Below, in pieces: positions 23,269 through 35,674 of a stretch of 64,000 nucleotides of DNA (its first letter is position 1; each line of letters begins with the position of its first letter). Below the pieces are notes generated by a model. It made no database searches, was not told the origin of the DNA, and saw nothing but the letters and a program-made list of their open reading frames with translations. The stretch covers positions 16,881,892 to 16,945,891 of the forward strand of contig JBBMNZ010000003.1 of assembly GCA_037954325.1 (NCBI GenBank), written 5' to 3'. Made by a program: the position numbers and the translations under genes. Source of the DNA: Fistularia commersonii (Eukaryota > Chordata > Actinopteri > Syngnathiformes > Fistulariidae).

Positions 23269-25380
23269 ATCCATCCATCCATCCATCCATCCATCCATCC
23301 ATCCATCCATCCATCCATCCATCTTCCCCGGCTTATCTGGAGTCGGGTGTCAGGGGCAGCAGCAAGAGCAGCAAGGCCTAAACCTCCCTCTCCCCCGCCA
23401 CATGGTCCAGCTCCTCTGGGGGGACCCCAAGGTGTTCCCAGACCAGCCTGGAGACGTAGTCTCTCCAGTGTATCCTCGGTCTTCCCCATGGTCCCCGTGG
23501 TCATAACTTTTATGGACAAAATTTCTAAGCACAGCCAGGGCATCGATAGGATCTGGTTTGGTGGCCGCAGGATCAAGTCTTTGCTTTTTGCAGATGGTGT
23601 GGTTCTGTTGGCTTCATCAGGCCATGCTGAGGGTAAGGACCTGGTCCACTGTTCCACAACCAGGATGAAAACAACACTGCTCCTCCTGGATCCAAGGTTC
23701 AACGACCCGGCGGACCCTGTTCTCCAGCACCTCTGAATAGACCTTACCAGGGAGGCTGAGAAGTGTGATCCCCCTGTGGTTGGAATACACCCCACAATCA
23801 CCCTTTTTAAAACGGGAGATCACCACCCCTGTCTGCCAGTCCAGCAGCACTGTCCGCAACACCCACGCGATGCAGCATAGGTATGCCAGCCAGGACAGCC
23901 CTACATCATCCAGAGCCTTAGGGAACCCAGGGTGGACCTCATCCATCCCCAAGGCCCCGCTACTGAAGAGCTTCTTGACTGCCTCAGCAACTTCAGCCAT
24001 GGAAATAGGTGTGCCTGCTCCAAAGTCCCCCGGCTCTGCTTCCTCGTTGGAGGGCATTTCAACTGGGATGAGGAGGTCTCGGAAGTATTTCTACCACCGA
24101 TCTACAACACCTTTAGTTGAGGTCAGCAGTGCCCTGCTCCCACAGTGTTGACGGAGCACTGCCCCCCCTTTTGAGACACCAAATGGTGGACCAGAATCTC
24201 CTCGAAACCCGCCGGAAGTCATTCTCCATGGTCTTCCCGAACTCCTCCCACGCCTGAGTTTTTGGGTTGGCAACTACAGAAGCCGCATGCCGCTTGGCCT
24301 GGCGGTACCTGTCAGCTGCCTCCAGACCCCCACAGGCCAGAAAGGCCTGAAAAGACTCCTTCGGTTTGACGGCATCCCTCACCGCTGCGGTCCGCCAGCA
24401 AGTTCGAGGGTTGCCGCCCCGACTGCCAGTCTACCACCACAACAACGGAAGCACGCAACATTGCCCATTCGGACTCAATGCCCCCTGCCTCCCTTGGGAC
24501 GGCAGTTGTAGCTCTGCTGGACGTGGGAGTTGAAACACCTTCTGATGAAGGACTCTGCCAGACATTCCCAGCAGACCCTCATGTTACATTTGGGTCTGCC
24601 AGGTCTGACTGGCATCCTCCCCCACCATTAGAGCCAGCTAACTCCCAGGTGGTGATCAGTTGACCACTCCGACCCTCTCTTTACCCGAGTGTCCAGGACA
24701 TGTGGCCGCAAGCCCGACACCATGACCACAAGGTCGACCAAAGAATTGTGCCCTAAGGTACATTGGTTCCAAGTGCACATATGGACACCTTTATGCCTGA
24801 ACATGGTGTTTGTTATGGACAACCTGTGATGAGCACAGAAGTCCAATAAAGAAACACTGCTCGGGTTCAGATCAGGGGGGCCGTTCCTCCCAATAAGAAC
24901 AGTCAGAATCCATTCCCCAACCTGATGCTGAAGGGAGGCTCTTTTTTTGTCTCTTTTCAGTGAAAAAGAGCCTGTCCCCTCTTGAGTCCTGGTTCCACAT
25001 CCCAAGCAGTGCGTTGAGGTAAGTCCGACTATATTGAATTGGAATCTCTCAGCCCCAGTCTGGCCGCCACCTGGCTTACACGGCACCCAGCCCCCCTGGC
25101 CCCTTCGTGGGCTTTCGAGGAACCCATGTCAATCCTTCGGGCTGTGCCCAGCCGAGCCCCATGGGTGAAGGCACAGCCACTAGGTGCTAAGCATGGAGGC
25201 CCACCCTCGGGCCTGGCTCCAGGTGAGGGCCCTGGTGACCCACATCCAGGCAAGGGAAAACTAGGTTCACCCCACATATCAATCAAAAAACACACCCTGT
25301 GGCAAATTAGATATTTCTCAACGTAGCGGTAATCATCCTCCCGCAATCCAGTTAGAGTAACAAAATAAACCAATATCAAG
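23269..25380 (-). mobile_element. fish LINE with internal inverted segment, tailing in (GGAT)n
   Basis: Minus-strand reading gives a 5' GC-rich leader (FPLPGCGSPGPSPGARPEGG near 25.25 kb). Endonuclease-like fragments follow (CTWNQCTLGHNSLVDLVVMV, near 24.75 kb). The start of RT comes next (GTPISMAEVAEAVKKLFSSG, SNHRGITLLSLPGKVYSEVL, 23.65-24.0 kb). The C-terminal tail lies near 23.35-23.5 kb and the 3' (GGAT)n tail at 23269-23323. Between about 23.50 and 23.63 kb the element reads in the opposite (+) direction: FMDKISKHSQG...RIKSLLFADGVVLLASS, which is its own RT active-site region. FADG replaces the usual FADD. Several stops and frameshifts make it inactive. Confidence 0.75.
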
Positions 25381-25384
25381 ATAC

Positions 25385-28190
25385 CTGAAAGTTAAAACAT
25401 ACTGACAGGCTGAGACTGCCTGTAATCGTTCACAGAAGCTGATTTAATCATAACAGTTTTATTTTTTTCATCTCTCTGGTACATAGAAGGCTGTTTGAAC
25501 ACTCAGTGATCCAGAAACTGGGAAAAATCAGAAAATAAGACAATAAAGTGAAAACTGTTACGATTCAATCAGCTTTGGTGAAAGATTGCAAGCAGCCTCA
25601 GTCTGTTTTGAGGAGGAGTTGATGTGTTATCCTTAATATGAAGGATGACGTAACTGCTGGAGGCGTCCGCCATAATAGCAACATAAAGGCTGTTCACAAA
25701 ATGCTTCTGCTAGTGACACAATGGTGATGCGGGTGTGAGTAAACTTGCTTTCATCAGGTTCTGACAAAAAATAACCTTACATTGTGAGCTGTATTACCAA
25801 GGTCAAATAGGGTTGCGACTTGTCTACACAACTGACTCACGTGATGCAACACAAACCAGAGACCCTCAAGAGGTTTTGCAACACAACAGATGTCACTCAA
25901 GGACATAGTGTGTTTGAGTTGACTTGATATGGTAGCAAAATGTGCCATAGGTCTAATGCAGCTAAAAAGATTTGCTCTATGGCCGACTCTTAAACGCACT
26001 GTATGTAAAACATGAGGTTTCATTCACAGTGCTGGCAGATGTCCAGGTCGGCCTTAGAAAACCCCATATCCTGCTGTTGATATACTATAACCCCATTTAT
26101 CATCCACACTGAGCTGGCTCTGTGGATTTGCAGATGTGGATAAAATGAAACAAAGAGACTCGATCCGGAATTCTGTCACATGGCAACGAGTACCAGTCTG
26201 GTCATTTGTTTAGATTGGACACTGTTTGTTCCTGTTCAGTGCTGGAATTCTTGCTTTATGAGTTAAACCGGTGCAAACACCGCAACCCCCACCCCACTTT
26301 ATTTGAACACTGCTTTGTGCATCGCTCTTCAAATCCTTTTGAGACAATAAAAAGATTATGGGAAAAATCTTTTGAGTTGAACATTTACGTGTTTAAGCTT
26401 AATTGTTTGGAAAAAGATGTCAATTTTCTACAAAAGGCCCCAAAATTGATCTCATCTAATAAATCATCTGTTGTGCATCTGAACAAACATCAGATCTCTT
26501 GGTTATTTCCAAAGTTTTTGATTGTATTTTGATATTGTCATTAAAAAAATCATAAACATCCAGTCTGAGCAAATTTTCAAGTTGAGGTCAAGTGCTTCAG
26601 TTAAGTGATTTTGTTTCCTCATGCAACACATTATTAAAGCCTTGTCCTTGTGTGAACTTACAGTTTGTAAAGCATTGTGAAATATTTTTACACTTTAAAC
26701 AAGCTGGTGCACTGTTTTGTAGTTTTGATTTTTAATGTTGCACAGTACAAAATAAATTCCTTATTTACTGATTGAGTAACTTCTGGAGATGATGACTTTC
26801 AGACTTTTTTTGTTTAAGATTTATTTCTTACATAATATATTCATAGTATTGTGTAAAACAAGTTCAGAATGTTTGTCATAATCCAAAGTTATAGAAGGCT
26901 CCAAAATGTGAGGATGATTTAGAAATAAGCCATTTACACTAAAATTTTTTTGCATAATTGTACATATAGCATAATACATAATCCTTGGGCACGTTTCCAC
27001 AACAGTCAATATCCATATAATTTATGCTTGACACGCCAAACACAGCACAGGTGGTTAAAAAAAACAAGTAAATAAAAAGATTGCACCCTGCGGATGAAAT
27101 ATTTTACTGAAAGCTGTTCAGGGGAGTCAATTTGTTTTACCGCACTTTGTTTTGTGGAAGCTATAATTTGCGGTTTTGTCAACTGCGCTGGTTTATACCA
27201 AGGATTGGTCCAAATATTTTGAAAAAGCTGACTCATATAACTTGGATATTTTTTATGTTTTAACTGAGCATAGCAAGCTGTAAATAGCAGGGATGATTTT
27301 GAAACCAAAAAGTTTGGAGTTTTCAGTGTGAAGTGGAGAAAGCTGGACTTGATGCCATGCTAGTTTTATTGGTTTCGGAAAATATAACAATAGAGTGTTT
27401 TTGTTTGTTTTGCTGGGTTTTTGAAGGGTGTGTTTACATGCAAAGCCAACATTTTGGGTTGATTAAAATTCCTGTCAAAATAAAAACCCAACACTGGACT
27501 TAAGCTAACCAAAATCAACTTTACAGCAAGATCCAGCTGATCTTGGATTGAAGAGTCTATGTACAGTGATAATGAAATATCAGGTAGTAAAGGTTGATAT
27601 GGGCTGATAAAATGAACTTAATCATATATCAGGCTCTGTTTTATTCATTGTCAGGAATCAGGAATTTTCATTTTTTCAAAAGTCCTTTACATGTAACTAT
27701 ACCTTTTACCTGCTGATACACAGAATGAAAATATCAGATACTGCAGGGTAAAATATGTTTATATTAATGTCAGAATTCTAATCTTCTTATCTTCTCCAGT
27801 TTAATCGCAGGCAGGAAAAACACGAAGTTGCCGCATTGACGTGTTAATTCGTCCACAAGGTGAAGCTGGTAGGTTCTTTGGCTGCAACATTAAGTCTTCT
27901 ACCGGCTATCTGGCAAATGGAAAATAACATTCTTATAGATCTACTAAGTTCTCCTTCCTGTAAGTCATCAACAGCTGGTGAACCTGAACCGTGTCGTGTT
28001 CCTCATCCTGACCAAAACAGCTCCTCAGCAGCTTGAATTTATGGGCCTTTGGTTGGATAAGGCGAAGTGTAAATAATCAAATGAATGATGGCTGAATTCC
28101 ATTTAGCTCTGAGGGTGCAGTGCTGAATGCTGGCTGACTGTCATAAATTTTATAGCTAACACCCGGGCTTTTACTTCCTCCTACGAATCA
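25385..28190. other. intergenic, nothing recognised
   Basis: AT-rich sequence. The longest reading frames (for example 26206-26532) have no motif, signal or splice context and look like chance. Confidence 0.5.
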
Positions 28191-28269
28191 GCATGTGTGT
28201 TTTGTAACAAAGGTCTATTACATCATCACACGCATGTTTTTTTTTTTTTTTTGCACTGCCCTCTTTGCA

Positions 28270-28344
28270 GCTTCAACGTCAAGCACGTTTTACGGAGAGA
28301 GATGTGAGAACATTGCCATCGAGTGGAACCAGCGGTACTACAAC
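28270..28344 (+). other. possible isolated coding exon (weak)
   Basis: A very strong acceptor (a 17-base T run, then gcactgccctctttgcag) precedes an open frame with FYGERCENIAIEWNQRYYN, and a weak donor AAC|gtcagt follows at 28344/28345. The FYGERCE string is like the end of an EGF-type module. No partner exons were found on the plus strand, so this may be chance. Confidence 0.15.
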
Positions 28345-28631
28345 GTCAGTCCATCTGACCTGAAAATAATTTTAAGATTAGGCATAACTTTGTTGCTATG
28401 TACACAACGGCAACACTATCACTGTTCTTACAAATAAATATTTCAGTCTGTTTCTGCAGAGAACCATGGCTGGAGAGTGGAGAACTTGTTTTTCAGGGAT
28501 TGTGTCCTCACCTACCTGAACTGAGCTTAGTCAGTATCATTTTGAACATAAAGACATGAGGAGTTCCGTTAAAGGTTTTTCTTCAGTGACTGCTTGACCA
28601 AGACCTGATGTACAAAAAGTATTGAGATCAC

Positions 28632-29105
28632 ATCTTCTTCTTTTCCTTTCAGATGTTCCCTTCAGGTGTCACCAGAGTGAATCATCTTCCTCTTATCTCA
28701 CACCAATTAATTGTATGTCCTCTTTCACTCAAACCATAAATCTCTTCTTTGATGTTCCTCTCGACCACCTGCCTGACTGTTTCAACCAAATTTTCCTTTT
28801 ACCACTGTGTTTACCATTCCTTTTCTGTGTAAGTTCAAACTGTCTACGTATGGCCTCTGACTTCATCTCCAAAACATCTAACATGTGCTATCCCTCTGAT
28901 GGACTCATTCCTGATCCTATCCATCCTCAACACCCCCAAAAAGAACCTCAATGTCTTCATCTCTGCTATCTCCAGCTCTGCTTCTGCCTTTTCTTCAGTG
29001 CCACTGTCACTAAACCAGAATACATTGTTGGTCTAACCCCTGTCTTGTAAACCTTTTTATCCCATATTGCACCCAACACTTTTCTTCACCCATTCCAGTT
29101 TGCTT
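28632..29105 (-). mobile_element. RTE-like LINE copy 2, 3' fragment
   Basis: The plus strand shows the antisense 3' end 'cctttcagatgttcccttcaggtgtc' followed by strings equivalent to those at 16.4-16.9 kb: 'ggactcattcctgatcctatccatcc', 'ccaaaaagaacctcaatgtc', 'cttgtaaacc'. It is diverged, and only the C-terminal coding part and 3'UTR remain. Confidence 0.7.
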
Positions 29106-29328
29106 GAACACATGTCTTCGAGTATTTTATACACATGCAGCTTGAATTAAATCACAAATAAACCCCTGTTAAATGGATTGATATGAGGACATAACAAGAG
29201 AATAGACTGGAGTAAGACGAATAATAAAGTAGACAAAATATTTAGATGAGGAGGGATGTAATACTTCCTCCAATTCTTCCAATCACAGCTTAGGGTAAAA
29301 AGATTCTCCTTAATGAAGGGCATTTGAG

Positions 29329-29584
<256 letters not shown>

Positions 29585-29589
29585 GCACT

Positions 29590-30740
29590 CCAAATCAATT
29601 CTTAATCCTTTTAGATATTTGATTTTGTAGCAGCGCTGATGTAGCCTTAAGTTTAAAATCAAATTCAAATAGAAAGTCAACATTGCTCCTTGAATAAAAA
29701 AAACTATTTTAAAAGTATATCAAGTTTCCCTTTTTTTTTTTTTAGGAATAAAATAATCCCACTGTTGAGTTGCTGGTTTAGGTATTGCAATTACAAAAAC
29801 AAAAATGTCACACATTCTGGATTCATTACAAATCAACTGAAATATTGCAAGCCTTTTATTATTTTAATATTTCTGATTATGGCTTATATCTTAAGAAAAC
29901 TCAAAAATACTATCTCAAAATATTAGAATATCATGAAAAAGCAATTTTTGTTTTTTTAATTGCATTACATTTATCACAATATTCAAATTTTCTGAGACAG
30001 TCCTGTCAACATAGAAATTACACGTCACATGTAAAAAAGCTTGATCTGAAACGATAGTACTATAAACTACATAACAACTACGATCAGATACAGCAGCAGT
30101 TTCAGAAGGGCCGAGTGTTTGACAATATGTGGCACAAGGTTTTGTTATCGCAGAGAGAATAATTCACAAAGCAGATTCAAGGGAAACCACTGACTCTGTT
30201 TACGACAACATTCAATTAATTTATTCACACCCTGGCAACTGAGGAGGAGGGGAATGAAACATCCTGATTGGTCTCCATGCAGAAATTGAACATGAAATGT
30301 GTTTGCATTTAGGATCCAACCAACCACAAGTAATAGAGGAGTCATTTAATTTTATCTGTTTTTGAATACTTCAGAGAGGTCATTAAAAAAGAAATACATA
30401 TTTCAGTTACAAGTCAGTTAATGGATTGAAAATCCATCTGTTTAATTTAGGGATTTAGGAAATAAAGATTCCATTGTCTGGAAAAGTAATGGAGTCTTCC
30501 TTAAACATTGCTGCATTACTTCTACTGGACAGCGGAAGGCGACATCTGCATAAAACACTTTCTACCAAGTTTGTAAATGAGCTTCATTAAGCTTAAGTTG
30601 CCTAAAATGCTCCTACTTGTACTTTCCATTGTTCTGCTGCTTTGAAGCCTCGCGCTAATTTAGTGAATTGCAGAATGAGAAGAATCATGAGAATTGTTCT
30701 AACAACTAGACAACACACAGACACTCTGCACAACTCATGT
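29590..30740. other. intergenic region between repeats and the Thy-1-like gene
   Basis: AT-rich sequence, nothing recognised. The region just before 30748 is probably downstream flank of the Ig-domain gene. Confidence 0.4.
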
Positions 30741-30747
30741 TGGATTA

Positions 30748-30753
30748 TTTATT
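30748..30753 (-). terminator. AATAAA poly(A) signal candidate of the Ig gene
   Basis: This is a canonical hexamer on the minus strand 187 bases past the stop codon. The distance fits a short 3'UTR. Confidence 0.4.
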
Positions 30754-30939
30754 TAGTTATTTGCAGGAAAAGTCTTATTTCTAGCATGGCTACAACCATG
30801 ACTGATGTGTGTGTTTAGTGTGTTTATGACTACAGTCATGACTGATATGTAAGTGTTTTGTGTGCGTGCATGCATGCGTGTGTGCATGTGAATGCTTGAA
30901 TGTGACTGTACACTAAATAAATATTCCTGCCGTTGTCTC

Positions 30940-30995
30940 TTATGTGAAAATTAACAGTATCAAAATGTGGAGAAGAATGAGCCTTCGCAAGGGAC
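30940..30995 (-). CDS. Ig-gene exon 4: C-terminal hydrophobic tail and stop
   Basis: The acceptor is ctttctcttttcag. The exon encodes GPLRRLILLHILILLIFT and then TAA at 30942-30940. A minus-strand AATAAA at 30753-30748 is a plausible poly(A) signal about 190 bases downstream. Confidence 0.6.
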
Positions 30996-33900
30996 CTGAA
31001 AAGAGAAAGACTTCTTATTCATCTTATCTTGTTTACAATATGCTGAGTTTGGAAGGATAAAAGTTTTTAGCTCATACATGAAGCTTTTAGTCTGGAAACA
31101 GTATGAAGAATGCATATATGATTTTATGCTTTCTATGAAGAGTGCACGTTACTGAATTAATTGTCTAAACCAGTCTCGGCTGTCATATTCTCCTTTCTTT
31201 CAGTCATTGATTAATATGTATCAGATCTAATACTCCCACATTAACCCCTCATTTGGAGTTGTAAAAAAATGTTTTACTTCAATTTCAGTCCATGTTTTAT
31301 CTAATAGAAATGACCTTAAATGACTCCTTACCTATTCATAAAGCAAGAAAGCTGGGCTATGGCCTCTGTAATCATTTAGTTGGGGTATGAGCCTAAACTG
31401 CTATTTTAAGCCAAATCCAAGTCAACCAAAGTGCTGAACTTAGAGGAGATGTGGGAAACATTGGCCCATCAAATTTTTTCTGTCGACATTTAGATAAATG
31501 AATAATCGTGATACACTCAGGACCCGCTAAACAGAAGATTCAGGAAATGACTCCTCAATTTCCTGTTTTTACATACCTGAGCAACGCCATCCACTGGTCG
31601 GTGCTGACGTGACCGTCTCTAAGGAAACACATCCTGTTAGTCAACAGTTTTCCCATTCACCTTTCTCCCACACCTTTGAAACTCACCTGACACCCTGACC
31701 AGCTCGATGCTGTAGTCAAAGAACTTGTGGCGTTTGCTCAGAGAACACACATGAACGCCAAAGTCCTCTCTCTTGACCTGGCGGATGGTGAGTGTGATAC
31801 TGCCAGGGGCGTCAATGATAGTATATCCATCAGTGCAGTTCTGGAAGGCCTTGTGTTTGATGTAGTGGCACAGCAGCTGGTTGTGAGGACTGGTCCACTG
31901 CACTGACAGTTGAGGGACGAGCGCCATGTCCTCATGGTGGAGGGAACAAATCAGACTGACCCTCTGATCCAGCTGGCAAAGCACCTTAACAACACTGCCT
32001 GCAGATGGAAAATCCCACACTTAGGAATTAATGCCCGACTGTCAGAAACAGAAAGCTAAACAAGCCTTGGTTGATTTATGGTCCGTGGCAAACGTTGATG
32101 CATCGTCACTTCTTTGAGAATCACTGAGCCATTTTCATAAAACACGTTTATCATTCTTTTATTTTTTTTGTCTGATTATTCTAAACATCCAATTGAAACC
32201 AGCCATGTTTTAACTATATAATCTCTGTAATGTATTCAGATAACTTTTTAATTTATTGACTTCACCATGATAAAACAAAACAAGTGTGTCCACGCCTTTA
32301 TAATGCCTTTAGAGAATTCTTGAAATATGTTGCCAACCAAAAGAAAGTGAAATGCTGCTGATATTTGTGAATATGTGCAAAACAGATTGATATCTTTAAA
32401 CTACAAAAAAACAACAGATAACAGTATCATTAAAGACTACATCCAACTTGAAAAAAGAAAAATTTAGCAGCTCAAATGTTTTCAAAATTATGTTTTTTTT
32501 TTCTTTTATATTTATTCAGATATCAAAATCCTCTATTCTGGCCAAAATGACTGTTATGATAACCATAACTGTGACTTGTCTGTCAAGACTTCAGCAGAAT
32601 ACATAGATGTAACTAAATGATTACACATCAGGCTCAACTAAATCAACCAAATTGATCGGAATATATCAATAGAAACTTGCCTGGGGAGGAAATATTATCT
32701 ATCGCTGACAGATTTTGTGTTTCTATTCCTTTGAAGTGGAAATCAATTGCTTTCACTGGATAAACACCATCGATAAATCAGCTCTTTATTCTTATGCTAA
32801 GTCAAAGAGTGGTTTCACGTCATGAAATAGAACCATATAGTTTAGACCAAGCAAGCACATCTCCTATCTTCTGCTCTAACATGTTCGAACAGTTGCCATG
32901 AGAAGTGCACAAACAGCAATACTTTAGCAACATTATCATGAAATGCGCATCAGGTTTCTGTCAATCAGCTAAGGGTGTCTTAGATACGCAAGAATAAGGA
33001 ACAAGCACCAAACTAAAGGACCAAAGAAAGTCATAAAAATATTTGAAATGATTATTGATTTGGGAACATGATGTAGGCCTTTCCATCCCGAGTCATTCCT
33101 TTTAGTCTCCGTAATGTTCCCATCACTGGAATGAGTTCATCTGAGTTTCATCCGTTGAAAGAGCTTGATCCCACAACTAAGAGAGGCTCTTAAAATGTTT
33201 TTCTGTCACATCTAATCAATCTTCACTGATCCTAAGAGTTTCAGTTGCTTACTCCTTAAACGTTAGTGTTTACTGTCTTTGAGTTTAGAGTTGAGATGAT
33301 AAAACCCCTTCTTCCTCCAGACTTCCCGAACTCGGATGTTCTGAAGGGTTTTCTTCACTGTAGAGAAAACTCTGCAATCATTTGCTTTAGCCATCACAGA
33401 ATATCACATTTTGATTTTTATATTCTTAATGTTTTTGCCATTTGTATATGAACTCAACTTAATAAAGGCTTCTGTCACTTCCACAACACGGTTTATCCTT
33501 AACATTGATGTTTCCTGCGAACAAATACCAAATTACAAATTCAACACCATAAATCCCACATAGCACCGATTCCAAGTAAGGAGGTCAGTCGGTGTATTGT
33601 TACCCTGACAGCTGAAGGTTCACTTTTGGTTCTCTTAACCATGATTTTTCAAACATACTACTACCATAAACCCATGGCCTACAGACAGACACAGCCTGAC
33701 AAGCTGCTGCAGAATTGACAGATTTCTTTAGGATGTGCTGGATGTATCTGCCACCAAAACATAGTAACCAAAGTCATAAACACACTAGACAGTAAACTCT
33801 ACAAAGCGTTATATTTCTGATTTACTATAAAGTTCCCTTATTTCCAAGAAGGAAGGAAACGATCGAAAAAGCATCTGACCAAGGTTTCATGGAAAAAGAT

Positions 33901-34164
33901 GTTTCCATCCTAAAACACGGGAAGTCAGGATAAAAGGTTGTTGGGAGGAAAATAACAGACAGACACCGTTCAGATGAAAACACATGATGAGACCCTCAGG
34001 TGCAACATGTTGCTGAAAAGCAATAAATTCTACCTTTAACTATGGCTGATTCAGGGAGTTTCTCTGTCCTAAAACTCACCTTCTCCAACCGTGTGTGACA
34101 GAACCAGAACGAGGTACACAGCAGCTGTTCTCCACATTTGCCCATGAATTAGCTTCCCCAGCAT
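30940..34164 (-). CDS. Thy-1-like single-Ig-domain protein, predicted GPI-anchored (4 exons)
   Basis: Minus-strand coding exons are 34164-34080 (signal), 31998-31687 (Ig domain), 31618-31577 (14 residues) and 30995-30940 (hydrophobic tail and stop). All junctions are phase 1 with AG/GT sites. From the Met at 34137 the product is 155 residues (164 from 34164), close to the 161 of human Thy-1. A signal peptide starts MWRTAAVYLVLVLSHTVG. The Ig domain has CQLDQRVSLIC, with the same Cys spacing as Thy-1 CLVDQSLRLDC, the strand-C tryptophan (SVQW), and REDFGVHVC as the strand-F cysteine. A Cys (GWRCSG) lies just before the tail PLRRLILLHILILLIFT, as Thy-1 has a Cys at its GPI site. No cytoplasmic tail follows, so GPI anchoring is inferred. 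An extra Cys pair (LLC, QNC) and one sequon (NCT) are present. It could be another single-V-domain family. The gene model is firmer than the name. Confidence 0.6.
31577..31618 (-). CDS. Ig-gene exon 3: 42-base stalk exon
   Basis: The acceptor is gtgtttccttag and the donor is CAG|gtatgt. It is symmetric phase 1 and could be skipped without a frame change. It encodes ETVTSAPTSGWRCS, Ser/Thr-rich with the membrane-proximal Cys. Confidence 0.6.
31687..31998 (-). CDS. Ig-gene exon 2: Ig domain
   Basis: The acceptor is ttttccatctgcag and the donor is TCAG|gtgagt. The exon is 312 bases, symmetric phase 1-1. It holds the whole Ig fold: B-strand Cys, SVQW, ITLTIRQVKREDFGVHVC and the final strand DYSIELVRVS. 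Confidence 0.8.
31999..34079 (-). other. intron 1 of the Thy-1-like gene
   Basis: Two kilobases of unique-looking AT-rich sequence. No transposon or additional exon was recognised. Confidence 0.5.
34080..34164 (-). CDS. Ig-gene exon 1: signal peptide
   Basis: Two in-frame Met codons occur, at 34164 and 34137. The second directly precedes WRTAAVYLVLVLSHT, a good signal peptide, so I prefer it. The donor is GAAG|gtgagt after 34080, phase 1. Confidence 0.65.
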
Positions 34165-34849
34165 ACATAAATATTATACACTCTTAGAAAACTGGGGTTA
34201 CAAAGCTCAGAAAAAAAAGCAGCTGCCACCTATCACTTTTGTTTTAACAGTAATATCAGTTTACAAGCCTATGTGTGATAGTGAGTGTACTGTATCCACG
34301 GTAACAAAGTATCCGAGAAATATAACAGCATGAACATTGCGTTTTTGTTCCTGTAATGAGGTGCCGAAGGAGTCCTTGTTTAATAAAGCAACTTTTAGCG
34401 CTTTGCATACATGTTGTCGGTTGAGAGACACAACCACAATGTTCCTTTACGAACAGTTGAGTAGCAACATGCCACACATGCAAGATGAATCACAGGGATG
34501 ATACTCTGCAAAAAGAAGGGGCCTGACTAACATGCCAGATTTGTAGTCTTAATCCCCCGATTAATTGCAGCAGCCCTGAAACTGAACAACGATGTTTCAA
34601 TGCTGTGAATTGGTTTTATTTCAATTCTGTCACAATAGGGCGATCATTTGATTTATACACTGGCAGCAGCTGATATTCATATTGTGCTTTATGTTGTTGT
34701 CTCCCAAATAAACTGTCAATATCTTTGGACATGATTGACTATCAACATGATAGTCATTTCTAATTAAAATGTCATGTCTGTCCAAACTGCCCCTTATGAT
34801 ACAATGTAGTGTTACGCTGTTTATTCATTCTCAGCAAAAGTCACAGCAG

Positions 34850-35672
34850 TTGCATGTTTCTGCAGATTCCTCCTCGACAACATCAGGAAGATTCACAGAT
34901 TCGTCACGGAGAATACAGTGCAGATACTCACCCAGGCTCTAGTCATCTCGCATCTGGACTGCTGCAACTCCCTCCTTGCCGGTGCCTCAGCGGTGACCAT
35001 CAGGCCTCTGGATCTTATTCAGAAAAGCAGCAGCCCGCCTGGTGTTCGACTGTCCCAAATTCTCCCACACAACTCCCCATCTTACGGCCCTAAACTGGGT
35101 CCCCGTAGCCGCCCGCATCAAGTTCAAGACCCTGGAGCTCGCCTACCGGGCAGTGAATGGGACAGTCCCGTCATATCTCCAGGATATGGTTGAGCCACAT
35201 GTCCCTACCCGTCCCCTCCGATCTGCCACCTCTCTGCGACTGTCCACCCCATCATTCAGAGCCCCGATCAAACCGGTCTTTTCTCGGTCTTGGCCTCTCA
35301 GTGGTGGAACGAACTCCCGAAAAAGGTCAGAACAGCGGGGTCGCTGCCCATCTTTCGCTGTGAGCGTTCACCAGCACTACTCCACTAATCGCACTTAGCA
35401 CCCAACCCCCTGGAAAAAGGAAAAAAAAATATGAAATGAACGTATGTATGTATATGATTCTGAGATGGCTATTTGGTTGAGTGGTAACTTCTAATATTAA
35501 TAATAATACATAGGATTTGTATAGCGCTTTTCATGGTATTAAAAGACGCTTCTGACTTCTGACTTCCGACTACTGGTACTTCGGATCTTCGGTGACTGAA
35601 TTCGCACATTTTGTAAGTCACTTTGGATAAAAGTTTCTGCCAAATGACTGCAATGTAATGTAATGCAATGTT
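34850..35672 (+). mobile_element. L2-like LINE 3' end with (TGTAA)n tail
   Basis: Plus-strand fragments in changing frames read QILTQALVISHLDCCNSLLA, then FSHTTPHLTALNWVPVAARI, KFKTLELAYRAVNGTVPSYL and PTRPLRSATSLRLSTPSFRA. This is the C-terminal part of an L2-type LINE polyprotein. The 3'UTR ends 'gactgcaatgtaatgtaatg', the pentamer tail typical of this group. It is 5'-truncated and frameshifted. It lies between the Ig gene and tspan18. Confidence 0.8.
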
Positions 35673-35674
35673 TA

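Noticed and set aside
25839..25844. Further CACGTG sites (for example at 22.5, 25.8, 48.5, 52.3, 53.3 and 61.7 kb)
   Set aside because: A hexamer is expected about this often by chance, and none of these sits at a promoter that I can support.
26206..26532. 108-codon plus frame
   Set aside because: AT-rich random-looking sequence without homology that I recognise.
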